A stretch of 25,160 nt of DNA from DATFLK01 sp035267815 (GCA_035267815.1 DATFLK010000154.1:1-25160), one strand, 5' to 3'. Positions 1-6,843 are shown, counted from the first letter of the stretch. Numbers and translations: made by a program. The notes: generated by a model not told the origin, from the sequence alone.

Positions 1-316
1 CGTTGATGCCGAGAACCGCCATCTCCTCTCTGTGCTGTCTCCACAGCGCCTCAAGCTGCGGCATTTCATGGCGACAGGCAATGCACCATGTCGCCCAGAA
101 ATGCAGGATCACCACCTTGCCACGCAGATCGGCAAGCGAGACCTCTCCTCCCCCAAGACGCGGCAGGGAAAAAGCCGGGGCAGGTAGCGACTTTCGCGGA
201 AGCTGAACACCAAAACCCTCGAGCGCACCGGCCCGGGCGACGAGCGCCCGGGCCGATATGGCCATCGCCAGCAACAGCAGCAGACAGATCCAGAATATGG
301 GCCTCTTACCGCGCAT
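1..316 (-). CDS. TlpA-family thioredoxin-like protein (3' end outside window)
   Basis: Read on the minus strand from ATG at 316, the frame stays open to the window edge (105 codons). Residues 1-5 are basic (MRGKR), followed by a hydrophobic segment at about 6-24, so the protein is probably membrane-anchored or exported. The mature part shows a TlpA/AhpC-TSA entry: a LPAPAFSLP-type start, then ADLRGKVVILHFWATWC with the redox pair Cys78-Ile-Ala-Cys81. Family members reduce or oxidise periplasmic disulfides, for example in cytochrome c maturation or metal-site assembly. The start overlaps the stop of the upstream cytochrome gene by 11 bases (ATGCGCGGTAA), which points to translational coupling. 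The CIAC active site differs from the CPPC of the second TlpA protein at 2291. The cis-proline region and C-terminus are not in the window, so the exact subfamily is open. Confidence 0.85.
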   Translation of the reverse strand, partial: MRGKRPIFWICLLLLLAMAISARALVARAGALEGFGVQLPRKSLPAPAFSLPRLGGGEVSLADLRGKVVILHFWATWCIACRHEMPQLEALWRQHREEMAVLGIN

Positions 317-587
317 GCTGCTTCAGATAGGCGGCGACCTGCCGCCACTGCTCCCGACTCATCTGCACACCGCGCTCCTGCATGCGCCGTTTCATGACAT
401 GCAGCATATGCCGCCAAGCACTCCATGAGAGCCGCTTGGGATGCGGCAGCGCATGACAGGCCGAGCACTTGGCCTCATACACCTTTGCCGTGGCACTATC
501 CTGATCCGGAATCTCCATCGCTGCAGCGGACTGCACACCAACCCACATGGACAGCATCATTGCGATCACCATTCTGTTCATCTTCAT
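306..587 (-). CDS. small periplasmic c-type cytochrome
   Basis: The protein has about 93 residues: a Met-rich signal peptide ending near QSAAA, then a mature domain of about 70 residues with one haem-attachment motif, CSACH, close to the N-terminus and a helical remainder rich in His, Met and Arg. It should be a monohaem electron carrier in the periplasm. The sixth haem ligand cannot be assigned with certainty; a Met in the second half (such as in VQMSREQ) is plausible. Start choice: the Shine-Dalgarno-like AGGGGG at 593-598 is followed by GTG (593), ATG (590), ATG (587) and ATG (581). The 587 start has good spacing and is used here, but 590 is equally possible. The gene begins 9 bases after the stop of the outer-membrane protein gene and overlaps the following TlpA gene, so all three are probably one transcript. 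Confidence 0.85.
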   Translation of the reverse strand: MKMNRMVIAMMLSMWVGVQSAAAMEIPDQDSATAKVYEAKCSACHALPHPKRLSWSAWRHMLHVMKRRMQERGVQMSREQWRQVAAYLKQHAR

Positions 588-596
588 CATCACCCC

Positions 597-1766
597 CTAA
601 AATCCCAATTCCGGATCTGCATGGTCTGCAGTCAGGTGCCTCACACTCTTCGAGGTCGGAAACTCCATGTACCAGGTAAACATCACCCCGTACTGATCCT
701 TGAGCTGAACACCGTTCAAGCGCTGATAGACCGGCAACTGAACGGAGAGGTCGAGAATGTGCAGCGGCTTCGGCTGCCACTGCACGCCAAGGGTCGCATA
801 AGCCTTGGTGCCGCCATAATTGGCCGGATTCCACAGCGGTGTCATGGCCGGCGATGCCGCGCTGTTATGCGTGGCATGACCGGAGTAGCCGGATGCATAT
901 TCGTCCGCCTGTCCGTGAATCCTGCCACGCCACTGCATATTCAGTTGCGCCTGTACAAGAAAATTGTAGCTCAGCTGATGCATCAGATAGCCATCCAGCT
1001 TGGCCACGTTCCCAAGCCGGTAGTTTCGGCGATTGTCATAGAGCCGGGCTGTATAGGTGGCGTTGACGCCCCACCACCACGGCGACACGGAGTGCTGGTA
1101 GAGCATGCCGATGGTCGGATCGACGGTGCCGGAACCGAGCTGCATGCCGTAGGGCAGGAGCTCCGTCCGTCTGACGGCAAGCGGATGCGTCGTGTTACGC
1201 GCATCGATCGAGCCGGTGGGAAGGCTCAGCCCCATGAACAGCGATGTCTCGCTGGAAGGGATCATCGGATCATCGGCATACAGACGATACTTCGCCATCA
1301 ACATCGTGTCCGCCATACCGTCGGACTTCATGGTGTAGCCCGACTGCCCGGTCATCGTCCGCATCATGCTGCTGAACCGCATCGGCATGCGGTTATCCTT
1401 GTACATCAGCATGACGCCGCCGAAAAACTTGTCCGAGAAACTGTATCCCAGCGACAGGTTGGTCATGTACATATCCATGCTCTCGGGCACGGCCATAAAC
1501 TTGCCCGTCGGCTTGCCCATCATCACGGGCATGCCTAGAAGGCTCGAGCCGTCGACATTGCCGGTGCCGCTGCGAAGCCCCTGCATGTGCATGAACATCG
1601 GCTGGATCTTGGCCCGGAACTCGTAGGTTTCGGGGATACCACCCCCGGGAATATTCATCGGCATGTTACCGCCGCATTTACCACAACAAAGGCCGATATA
1701 GGCGTGTGCATGGGCGGGAAGCAGCACCATGAATGCCACCGTCAGCCATACTCTTTTTGACATCAT
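597..1766 (-). CDS. Met-rich outer-membrane beta-barrel protein
   Basis: About 389 residues. The signal peptide is MMSKRVWLTVAFMVLLPAHA, and the mature protein opens with a cysteine cluster (GLCCGKCGGN). The rest has alternating polar and aromatic strands typical of a barrel, ending in strands rich in Trp, Tyr and Phe, with LSLPTGSID and a later GSGTVDPTIG stretch as seen in the broad 'transporter / MetA-pathway of phenol degradation' barrel family (PF13557-like). That assignment is from general appearance only. Methionine is strikingly abundant (MFMHMQ, MPVMMG, MDMYM, MLMYKDNRMPMRF, SSMMRTM), which suggests binding or passage of soft metals such as Cu(I) or Ag(I). The start is placed at ATG 1766 (ATG 1763 also possible), just after GGAGGAGAG. 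It lies between the small His/Cys protein and the cytochrome in the same orientation. Confidence 0.7.
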   Translation of the reverse strand: MMSKRVWLTVAFMVLLPAHAHAYIGLCCGKCGGNMPMNIPGGGIPETYEFRAKIQPMFMHMQGLRSGTGNVDGSSLLGMPVMMGKPTGKFMAVPESMDMYMTNLSLGYSFSDKFFGGVMLMYKDNRMPMRFSSMMRTMTGQSGYTMKSDGMADTMLMAKYRLYADDPMIPSSETSLFMGLSLPTGSIDARNTTHPLAVRRTELLPYGMQLGSGTVDPTIGMLYQHSVSPWWWGVNATYTARLYDNRRNYRLGNVAKLDGYLMHQLSYNFLVQAQLNMQWRGRIHGQADEYASGYSGHATHNSAASPAMTPLWNPANYGGTKAYATLGVQWQPKPLHILDLSVQLPVYQRLNGVQLKDQYGVMFTWYMEFPTSKSVRHLTADHADPELGF

Positions 1767-1859
1767 CTCTCCTCCAGAAACTGATTTTCCGGCATGCGAG
1801 CCAACGCATGCGTATCCGGTCAAGGGACCGGATGTAAAACGTCAAACGATGTGGGAAAA

Positions 1860-2225
1860 TCAGTCCCGTATGGGAGGAGGAGTGGGAAGCACGAGTTGCC
1901 GCGCCTGCAGAACGGGCGCCATCTCGGCGGATGCATCCGCCACAACCATCTCCACCCTGAAAGGAGCTAGGGAGACGGCATGCGGTGCCAGAAGGTGCGG
2001 CAGGGAATCGATACTGCGATGACAGCCGCAACCGCACTCGATACGGCAGGTCTGCCAGTCATTCAGGGGCACGATGCGATGTTGATGCCCCTGATGGCCG
2101 GCCTGCATATGCATAGCCCTGCCTTGAATCGATTGCGTGGACGGACATGCCGTCGCCGGCAGCAGCGGCACCGCGCTTACCGAGAGCACGGCGATGGCCA
2201 GCAGGATCGAAATCGCTTTTCGCAC
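1860..2225 (-). CDS. small exported His/Cys-rich protein, possibly metal-binding
   Basis: 121 residues starting at GTG. The N-terminus (MRKAISILLAIAVLSVSAV) is a signal peptide. The centre holds a His/Met patch (AMHMQAGHQGHQHR) followed by CRIECGCGCH, so many metal ligands lie close together. The C-terminal third is apolar and ends in a proline run (PTPPPIRD). Length, signal peptide, Cys/His centre and proline-rich tail recall the small CopL/DUF2946-type proteins found in copper-resistance clusters, but I cannot confirm membership. It is the first gene of the minus-strand envelope run, with 93 bases between it and the barrel gene. There is no clear Shine-Dalgarno sequence. A promoter-like pair at 2232-2260 would put the transcript start on or next to the GTG. 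Confidence 0.6.
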   Translation of the reverse strand: MRKAISILLAIAVLSVSAVPLLPATACPSTQSIQGRAMHMQAGHQGHQHRIVPLNDWQTCRIECGCGCHRSIDSLPHLLAPHAVSLAPFRVEMVVADASAEMAPVLQARQLVLPTPPPIRD

Positions 2226-2231
2226 CTAGGC

Positions 2232-2260
2232 ACTATAGAGGGATCGGAACAGGCTTGCAA
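2232..2260 (-). promoter_or_regulatory. candidate sigma70 promoter of the envelope operon
   Basis: On the minus strand, TTGCAA (2260-2255) and TATAGT (2237-2232) are separated by 17 bases. The -10 box matches the consensus at 5 of 6 positions and the -35 box at 4 of 6. The expected transcript start is near 2225, which is the G of the GTG start, so the mRNA may be leaderless. Inference from motif matching only. Confidence 0.5.
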
Positions 2261-2290
2261 AGCCGGCCGTTTACATATGGAGTTACCGGA

Positions 2291-2827
2291 ATGAGCCCCC
2301 TGCTGATGAGATGCATGCGCCCAGCCCTTGCCATATCAATGCTGACCGTGCTGCTGTTTTCCATGCCCGGTCCCGGTCAGGCCATGGAACTCCACTGGCG
2401 CGATGCCCATGGCACCACGCACTCCCTTGAGGAATCCCGCGGCAAGCCCCGCATCCTGCATTTCTGGGCCTCGTGGTGCCCGCCCTGCCGAGCGGAACTT
2501 CCGGAACTCGCGGCGTGGGAGAAGAAACACCCCGACATCACCTTCATCGCCGTCTCGCTGGATGACGACATCAAGGATGCCGAATCCTTCCTGCACAGCA
2601 GCCACCTCTCCCTGCCCGCGCTCTCCGGCGATTCCGATCGGGCCATGCAGCTGGGCATCCGTGCCCTGCCCACCACGATCATCATCGGGGCCAACGGCAA
2701 GGTCCTGGCCCGCTATGTCGGTGCCCAGCCATGGTCCAGCCCGGCATTCGGCAACCATATCGCCGACAGCTTCCCCTCCCGTCATCGGGATCATTTCAGC
2801 CCCTCATTGGCCAGCGCCGCCCGATAA
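2291..2827 (+). CDS. TlpA-family thiol-disulfide oxidoreductase
   Basis: 178 residues. A hydrophobic N-terminal segment (about 10-26) ends near GPGQAM, consistent with export. The thioredoxin fold is complete: HFWASWCPPCRAELPEL with Cys63 and Cys66, then TFIAVSLDD, and the cis-proline segment ALPTTIIIG followed by the beta strand before the C-terminal helix. The CPPC active site is that of reducing TlpA/ResA/CcmG-like proteins. The start ATG at 2291 is preceded by GGAG at 2279-2282, with a spacing of 8 bases; the frame is open further upstream, but that part lacks a better start. The gene diverges from the metal-like envelope operon (65 bases between starts). Its 3' end overlaps the remnant of the macrodomain gene on the other strand by 37 bases. 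Confidence 0.88.
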   Translation: MSPLLMRCMRPALAISMLTVLLFSMPGPGQAMELHWRDAHGTTHSLEESRGKPRILHFWASWCPPCRAELPELAAWEKKHPDITFIAVSLDDDIKDAESFLHSSHLSLPALSGDSDRAMQLGIRALPTTIIIGANGKVLARYVGAQPWSSPAFGNHIADSFPSRHRDHFSPSLASAAR

Positions 2828-3316
2828 ACAGCCACGGCACCATCATCGAAACAGCGAAGACCACCCGTTGCAGGAAGCTCTCCGGGTGTGCTTTCAGGTA
2901 GCCGCGCACCTCCCGCACCGCGATGTCTGCCGCTTGCCCAAGCGGAAAGCCGTATACCCCGCACGAGATCGCCGGGAAGACGATGCTCGCGGCATCGACC
3001 TCCTCCGTCAGGGAGAGAGAATGGCGGTAACAATCGGCGAGCTTCGCATCCTCCCATATCCGCCACCCCGCCAGACCGGCCCGACGGTATGGATGACCCA
3101 TTCGGCCGACAAGCGATAGCCCGCGGTCATCCGTACCTCGCCGGTCGGGCACCCTTCCAAGCTGCGGCACTCCTCCAGCAGACCGGGCCCGGCCGCCCGA
3201 TGAATCGAGCCGTCGACGTCACCCCCGCCGAGCAGTGACTCATTGGTCGCATTGACGATCACATCCACAGACAGCCCGGTAATATCGCACCTCAGCGCAT
3301 CCAGCACACAGACCAT
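2791..3316 (-). pseudogene. macrodomain (ADP-ribose-binding, YmdB-like) gene with two frameshifts
   Basis: Three successive minus-strand frames together give one macrodomain. From ATG 3316 (preceded by AGGGAGGGC) the first frame has CDITGLSVDVIVNATNESLL, GGGDVDGSIHRAAGPGLLEE, CPTGEVRMTAGY and VIHTVGPVWRGGGYG. Near 3053-3055 (a run of three C on the plus strand) the match moves to the next frame: WEDAKLADCYRHSL, AASIVFPAISCGVYGFPL, AADIAVREVRGYLKAHP. Near 2853-2856 it moves again to CFDDGAVAVYRAALANEGLK and a stop at 2791. Each shift is explained by loss of one base, and the two do not compensate each other. Intact relatives hydrolyse O-acetyl-ADP-ribose or remove ADP-ribose from proteins. The glycine-rich loop also reads GGGDVDG where GGGGVDG is usual. 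Either a recent pseudogene or two sequencing errors. Confidence 0.85.
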
Positions 3317-3383
3317 ACTTGCCCTCCCTGATCGCTATCAGCAGCATAGCCGGTCTCGCCTCGTATGGCGCACGGGAGTCCAT

Positions 3384-4130
3384 ATGATACGGCATACCGC
3401 ATGGCTGCTGCTTGCGCTGGTACTGCTCACCGCGCCCAGCTGCTTCGCCGGCCCTGTTGACCGGAACAGCCGAAACGAGGCGCAGATCGAGAAGACGATC
3501 CGAGCCAATATCCCCGATCTGAAGATCGATGCCATACGACCGTTCAAACCGATCCCGGGACTGTACGAGATTCGTTCTGGCTCCAATATCTTCTATACCG
3601 ATTCGAGCGGCCATCATCTCTTGTCGGGGCATATCTTCAGCACTCGAGACCACCGAGATCTGACCGAGGCACGTCTGGAGGAGATCAACCGTATCAACTG
3701 GAAGGTGCTGCCCCTCAAGGACGCCATCGTATCCGGTGACCCGAACGGCACACCGGTCGCCATCTTCACCGATCCGAAATGCCCCTATTGCCGCAAGCTG
3801 GAAACCCAGCTGCCGAAACTCAAAGGCGTCAAGGTCTATACCTTTCTCTATCCACTGGAACGCATCCATCCGGGCTCACATGCCACCGCCGAGGCCATCT
3901 GGTGTGCCAAGGATCGTCACAAGGCATTGCTGGATGTCATGCTCAAACACGGCAAGCTGCCCAAGGCCCAGTGCACCACACCAATCGACCGAAACCTGAA
4001 GCTGGGACATCAGCTCGGCATCGGCGGCACCCCCACGCTGATCGCCCACGATGGCCGAAAACATGCGGGATATCTGCCGGCGAACAAGCTCCGGACCTGG
4101 CTTGCACGGGCACCCTCCTCTGACAAATAG
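3384..4130 (+). CDS. dsbC: DsbC/DsbG-like periplasmic disulfide isomerase
   Basis: 248 residues. The signal peptide (MIRHTAWLLLALVLLTAPSC...FAG) is followed by a DsbC N-terminal dimerisation region (IEKTIRANIPDLKIDAIRPF, then GLYEIRSGSNIFYTDSSGHH, LSGHIFSTRDHRDLTEARLE). The thioredoxin domain has IFTDPKCPYCRKLE with the redox pair Cys133-Pro-Tyr-Cys136, a likely structural disulfide Cys174/Cys197, and the cis-proline loop GIGGTPTLI. This order and length fit DsbC, which reshuffles wrong disulfides in the periplasm and is kept reduced by DsbD; no DsbD is visible here. Start at ATG 3384 with GGGAG five to six bases upstream; the longer open frame upstream has no signal-like sequence. The gene diverges from the broken macrodomain gene and is followed after 45 bases by rph. 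Confidence 0.9.
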   Translation: MIRHTAWLLLALVLLTAPSCFAGPVDRNSRNEAQIEKTIRANIPDLKIDAIRPFKPIPGLYEIRSGSNIFYTDSSGHHLLSGHIFSTRDHRDLTEARLEEINRINWKVLPLKDAIVSGDPNGTPVAIFTDPKCPYCRKLETQLPKLKGVKVYTFLYPLERIHPGSHATAEAIWCAKDRHKALLDVMLKHGKLPKAQCTTPIDRNLKLGHQLGIGGTPTLIAHDGRKHAGYLPANKLRTWLARAPSSDK

Positions 4131-4175
4131 GGATCACCCCTCGTCCAGAACCGACGAAAGGCTTATTGAAACGAT

Positions 4176-4901
4176 ATGCGAGAAGACAGAAAAAACGACG
4201 AATTGCGCCGCATCCACATTGACACGGCGTTCAACCTTCATGCCGAGGGCTCGGCCCTGATCAGCTTGGGGGACACCCGGGTGCTGTGCACCGCTTCGGT
4301 CGAAAACAAGGTTCCCCCTTTCCTGCGGGATACAGGACGCGGATGGATCACGGCCGAATACGGCATGCTTCCCCGGTCCACGCATACGCGCGGCATACGC
4401 GAGGCGGCAAAAGGCAAACAGGGAGGACGCACCGTCGAGATTCAGCGCCTGATCGGCCGCAGCCTGCGTGCCGTAGTGCCGCTGGAGAGACTTGGCGAAC
4501 GCACCGTTCATCTCGATTGCGATGTGCTTCAAGCCGATGGCGGAACGCGCACCGCGGCCATCACCGGCGCCTGGGTGGCATTGCGCACTGCCGTCAACGG
4601 CCTACTCCATGACGGCGTACTGGAAGATGACCCCATTCAGGCACAGGTCGCGGCAGTCAGCTGCGGCATCATCGATGGCCGCCCCCTGCTCGATCTGCAG
4701 TACAGCGAGGACTCAAAGGCGCAAATGGATGCCAACTTCGTCATGACTTCGGAAGGTGGCATTGTCGAGGTACAGGCCACAGCAGAGGACAAACCTCTTG
4801 CGTGGGACGATATCGTGCGGCTCAAGGATTTGGCCGAGAAGGGGATCGGAACGCTCTGCCGCTTCCAGACTGAGGCGATACAGCGGCATCAATGCAGCTG
4901 A
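4176..4901 (+). CDS. rph: ribonuclease PH
   Basis: 241 residues, the usual length. It is a phosphorolytic 3'-5' exoribonuclease that trims tRNA 3' ends in the cytoplasm, acting as a hexamer. Family signatures run in order: NDELRRIHIDTAF near the start, GDTRVLCTASVE, RGWITAEYGMLPRSTHTR, GKQGGRTVEIQRLIGRSLRA (phosphate-binding arginines), LDCDVLQADGGTRTAAITGA, and the catalytic acidic stretch YSEDSKAQMDANFVMTSEGG. ATG 4176 matches the family N-terminus. Only a weak purine stretch (GAAAGG) lies upstream, 14 bases away. The 3' end overlaps the rdgB start by 10 bases, the usual sign of one transcription unit. Confidence 0.97.
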   Translation: MREDRKNDELRRIHIDTAFNLHAEGSALISLGDTRVLCTASVENKVPPFLRDTGRGWITAEYGMLPRSTHTRGIREAAKGKQGGRTVEIQRLIGRSLRAVVPLERLGERTVHLDCDVLQADGGTRTAAITGAWVALRTAVNGLLHDGVLEDDPIQAQVAAVSCGIIDGRPLLDLQYSEDSKAQMDANFVMTSEGGIVEVQATAEDKPLAWDDIVRLKDLAEKGIGTLCRFQTEAIQRHQCS

Positions 4902-5482
4902 TCATCGCCAGCAATAACCCGAAGAAGCGCCTCGAGATCGCGGCGATTCTGGATGGCCTCGGCATCGAGATCGTTCCGGCAGAGTCGACCCGTTTCGTCG
5001 AGGTGGATGAGGATGGGGAGACCTTTTCCGACAATGCTAGGAAGAAGGCGGAGGCCTTTGCCCACGCCAATCACCTTCCATCCCTGGCCGACGATTCAGG
5101 CCTCTCTGTGACGGCGCTCGACGGCGCACCCGGTGTCCACTCGGCCCGCTACGCCGGCGATGATGCCACCGACGCCAGCAACAACGACAAACTACTCGGG
5201 GCCTTACAGGGCATCGATGACCGTACCGCCCGTTTCGTCTGTGCACTGCACCTGAGCTATCCCGACCGGATCCCGGCCATCACGGCCGAAGGCTCGGTGG
5301 AGGGTCACATCCTCGAGCACCCGGACGGCAGGGGCGGGTTCGGCTACGATCCGCTCTTCTTCTGTCCGGAGCTCGGCAAAAGCTTCGGCCACGCCTCTCC
5401 GGAAGAGAAGGCCCAGGTCTCCCACCGCGGACGCGCCCTGAGGCAACTGGCACAGAGACTCGGAGCACAGCTTGGAACATAA
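4892..5482 (+). CDS. rdgB: XTP/dITP diphosphatase (RdgB/HAM1 family)
   Basis: 196 residues. It hydrolyses dITP, ITP and XTP to monophosphates, removing deaminated purine nucleotides before they enter DNA or RNA. Signatures: IIASNNPKKRLEIAAIL at the N-terminus (nucleotide-binding SxN..K), FSDNARKKAEAFA, SLADDSGLSVTALDGAPGVH, ARYAGDDA, the substrate-specificity loop GRGGFGYDPLFF, and the C-terminal SHRGRALRQL. All expected conserved acids and lysines appear present. The start overlaps the end of rph, and the stop lies within or next to the start region of the downstream glycosylase gene, so the three are probably co-expressed. An rph-rdgB pairing is common among bacteria. Confidence 0.96.
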   Translation: MQLIIASNNPKKRLEIAAILDGLGIEIVPAESTRFVEVDEDGETFSDNARKKAEAFAHANHLPSLADDSGLSVTALDGAPGVHSARYAGDDATDASNNDKLLGALQGIDDRTARFVCALHLSYPDRIPAITAEGSVEGHILEHPDGRGGFGYDPLFFCPELGKSFGHASPEEKAQVSHRGRALRQLAQRLGAQLGT

Positions 5483-6107
5483 TGCCGGTGACATGACCGG
5501 CTGCCGTCGCTGCCCGCGGCTGGCAACGTTTCTGGACGAGATTCGCACCCAATATCCGGATTACCACGCCGCCCCCGTGCCGGCATTCGGCGCCCCGCAT
5601 CCCCGACTGCTGATCGTCGGCCTCGCCCCCGGCATGCACGGCGCCAACCGGACCGGTCGACCGTTCACTGGCGATTACGCCGGTGTCATGCTCTACGAGT
5701 GCCTGCACGAGCTGGGACTCGCCTCTTCGCCTGTCTCCAGCGATATCTCCGATGGCCTGACCCTGGATAACGTGCGCATCACCAATGCAGTCAAATGCCT
5801 GCCGCCACAGAACAAGCCGCAGACAAGCGAGATTCGCGAGTGTAATGCGTTTCTAAAGAGAGAGATCGCTACGCTGCCACACGACTGCTCACTACTGGCA
5901 CTGGGCAGCATTGCCCACCAAGCCACCCTGCGAGCCTACGACATGAAATTATCGTCGCTGAAATTCGCGCATGGCGCCGAACATACGCTGCCGGACGGAC
6001 GGAGGCTGGTCGACAGCTATCACTGTTCACGCTACAACACGCAGACGAAGCGGTTGACCCGGGAGATGTTCATGACGGTGTTGCAGCGGGCGGCGACCAC
6101 CGACTGA
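5472..6107 (+). CDS. family-5 (UDGb-type) uracil-DNA glycosylase with Fe-S cysteines
   Basis: About 211 residues. Four cysteines, Cys11 and Cys14 (CRRC), Cys109 (AVKCLPP) and Cys124 (RECNAF), fit the 4Fe-4S cluster of family 4/5 glycosylases. Motif A, GLAPGMHGANRTGRPFTGD, and motif B, YHCSRYNTQTKRLT, are those of family 5 (UDGb), whose members excise uracil and, in characterised cases, also hypoxanthine and xanthine. Start: TTG at 5472 has GGAG at 5462-5465 with good spacing and overlaps the rdgB stop by 11 bases; ATG at 5493 is the alternative, with little ribosome-binding sequence. I chose TTG because of the spacing, with moderate confidence. Third in the rph-rdgB unit, it fits a job in handling deaminated bases. 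Confidence 0.9.
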   Translation: MEHNAGDMTGCRRCPRLATFLDEIRTQYPDYHAAPVPAFGAPHPRLLIVGLAPGMHGANRTGRPFTGDYAGVMLYECLHELGLASSPVSSDISDGLTLDNVRITNAVKCLPPQNKPQTSEIRECNAFLKREIATLPHDCSLLALGSIAHQATLRAYDMKLSSLKFAHGAEHTLPDGRRLVDSYHCSRYNTQTKRLTREMFMTVLQRAATTD

Positions 6108-6117
6108 GGCGACTCAG
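6104..6117. terminator. short hairpin spanning two convergent stop codons
   Basis: CTGAG and CTCAG (perfect inverted arms) enclose the tetraloop GCGA, a GNRA-type loop. The hairpin covers the TGA of the glycosylase gene and the TGA of the lytic transglycosylase gene on the other strand. There is no T-run on either side, so it would be at best a weak terminator or an mRNA end-protecting structure. Confidence 0.3.
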
Positions 6118-6797
6118 CCCCTATTCTGTAGATCCTGCGCGCTGGCCTTGAAGCGCTTCATCTGGCCATAGACCAGACCGGGATAGCTGTCGTTCTTCAA
6201 TGAGCCGTTGTAGGCGGCCAGTGCGCGGGTCGTCGTGCCGTAACGGTTCAGATAAGTGCGCAGAATGGCGCAGCCGTAACGCACATTGGTTTCGATCTCA
6301 AAGAGATTGTCATTCGACGAACCCAGTTGACGCTTCCAGAACGGCATCACCTGCATCAGGCCACGGGCACCGGCATGGCTGATGGCGAACCGGTCAAAAT
6401 GGGACTCCACGGCAATCACGGCCAACACTAGTTCCGGCGAGATATGGAACCGCCTGCTGTAAACATAGACCCAGCGCGCCACGTCCCCAGCCTCAACATC
6501 ATCGGAAATCCAGCGGCCGACCACCTGCTGCATATCCCGGATCCAGACCGTCCTCTCAAAACGGTCGCTCTGCGGTGCTGGAGCCGGCTCCAGCATCTTG
6601 CGCATGCGTAGCCGCTCTTTTTGATCGATCTTGGTCAGGTGGGTACTGGGAATGACATGCACACGCTGTTTCCCCGATACAATCAGGTTCGAGGCATCCT
6701 TCGGTGAGGGCTGGAACAGAACCGTCATGCCCACCAGCAACACACTCATCAGGACAACGGCCCACATGCGGCCGCCCGCGGTCAGATCAAAACGCAT
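6114..6797 (-). CDS. membrane-anchored lytic murein transglycosylase (SLT domain)
   Basis: 227 residues. One membrane segment at about 11-29 anchors the protein with its catalytic part in the periplasm; a linker to about residue 100 follows. The SLT/goose-lysozyme-type domain starts near 110: SPELVLAVIAVESHFDRFAI with catalytic Glu131, SHAGARGLMQVMPFW, NLFEIETNVRYGCAILRTYL and ALAAYNGS, all classic motif positions. It cleaves the MurNAc-GlcNAc bond of murein, forming 1,6-anhydro products that feed recycling; Mpl at 12747 would act on the peptide part later. Upstream of ATG 6797 is GGGGAA at only 0-2 bases' spacing, but a TAGAAT box lies six bases away, so the gene may have its own leaderless transcript besides read-through from proS. 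Confidence 0.9.
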   Translation of the reverse strand: MRFDLTAGGRMWAVVLMSVLLVGMTVLFQPSPKDASNLIVSGKQRVHVIPSTHLTKIDQKERLRMRKMLEPAPAPQSDRFERTVWIRDMQQVVGRWISDDVEAGDVARWVYVYSRRFHISPELVLAVIAVESHFDRFAISHAGARGLMQVMPFWKRQLGSSNDNLFEIETNVRYGCAILRTYLNRYGTTTRALAAYNGSLKNDSYPGLVYGQMKRFKASAQDLQNRG

Positions 6798-6803
6798 TTC
6801 CCC

Positions 6804-6809
6804 ATTCTA
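6804..6809 (-). promoter_or_regulatory. -10-like box just before the lytic transglycosylase
   Basis: TAGAAT (5 of 6 to consensus) on the minus strand, separated by the six bases GGGGAA from the ATG at 6797. A -35 candidate, TTCGCA, sits 19 bases upstream and is weak. Predicted start of transcription coincides with the start codon. Confidence 0.3.
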
Positions 6810-6843
6810 GGGCGTGCTCACATAAAATGCGAACGAGCCCTAG
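6807..6843. repeat. inverted repeat between proS and the lytic transglycosylase gene
   Basis: Perfect 7-base arms, CTAGGGC (6807-6813) and GCCCTAG (6837-6843), are separated by 23 bases. The right arm contains the proS stop codon and the left arm overlaps the -10-like box of the next gene. It could be a transcript hairpin, an operator or the core of a dispersed extragenic repeat; one copy cannot decide. Confidence 0.4.

Noticed and set aside
441..1538. 365-codon open frame opposite the barrel gene
   Set aside because: It is the complement of a gene with a signal peptide and barrel pattern; its own translation is His/Arg-rich without domains or a ribosome site.
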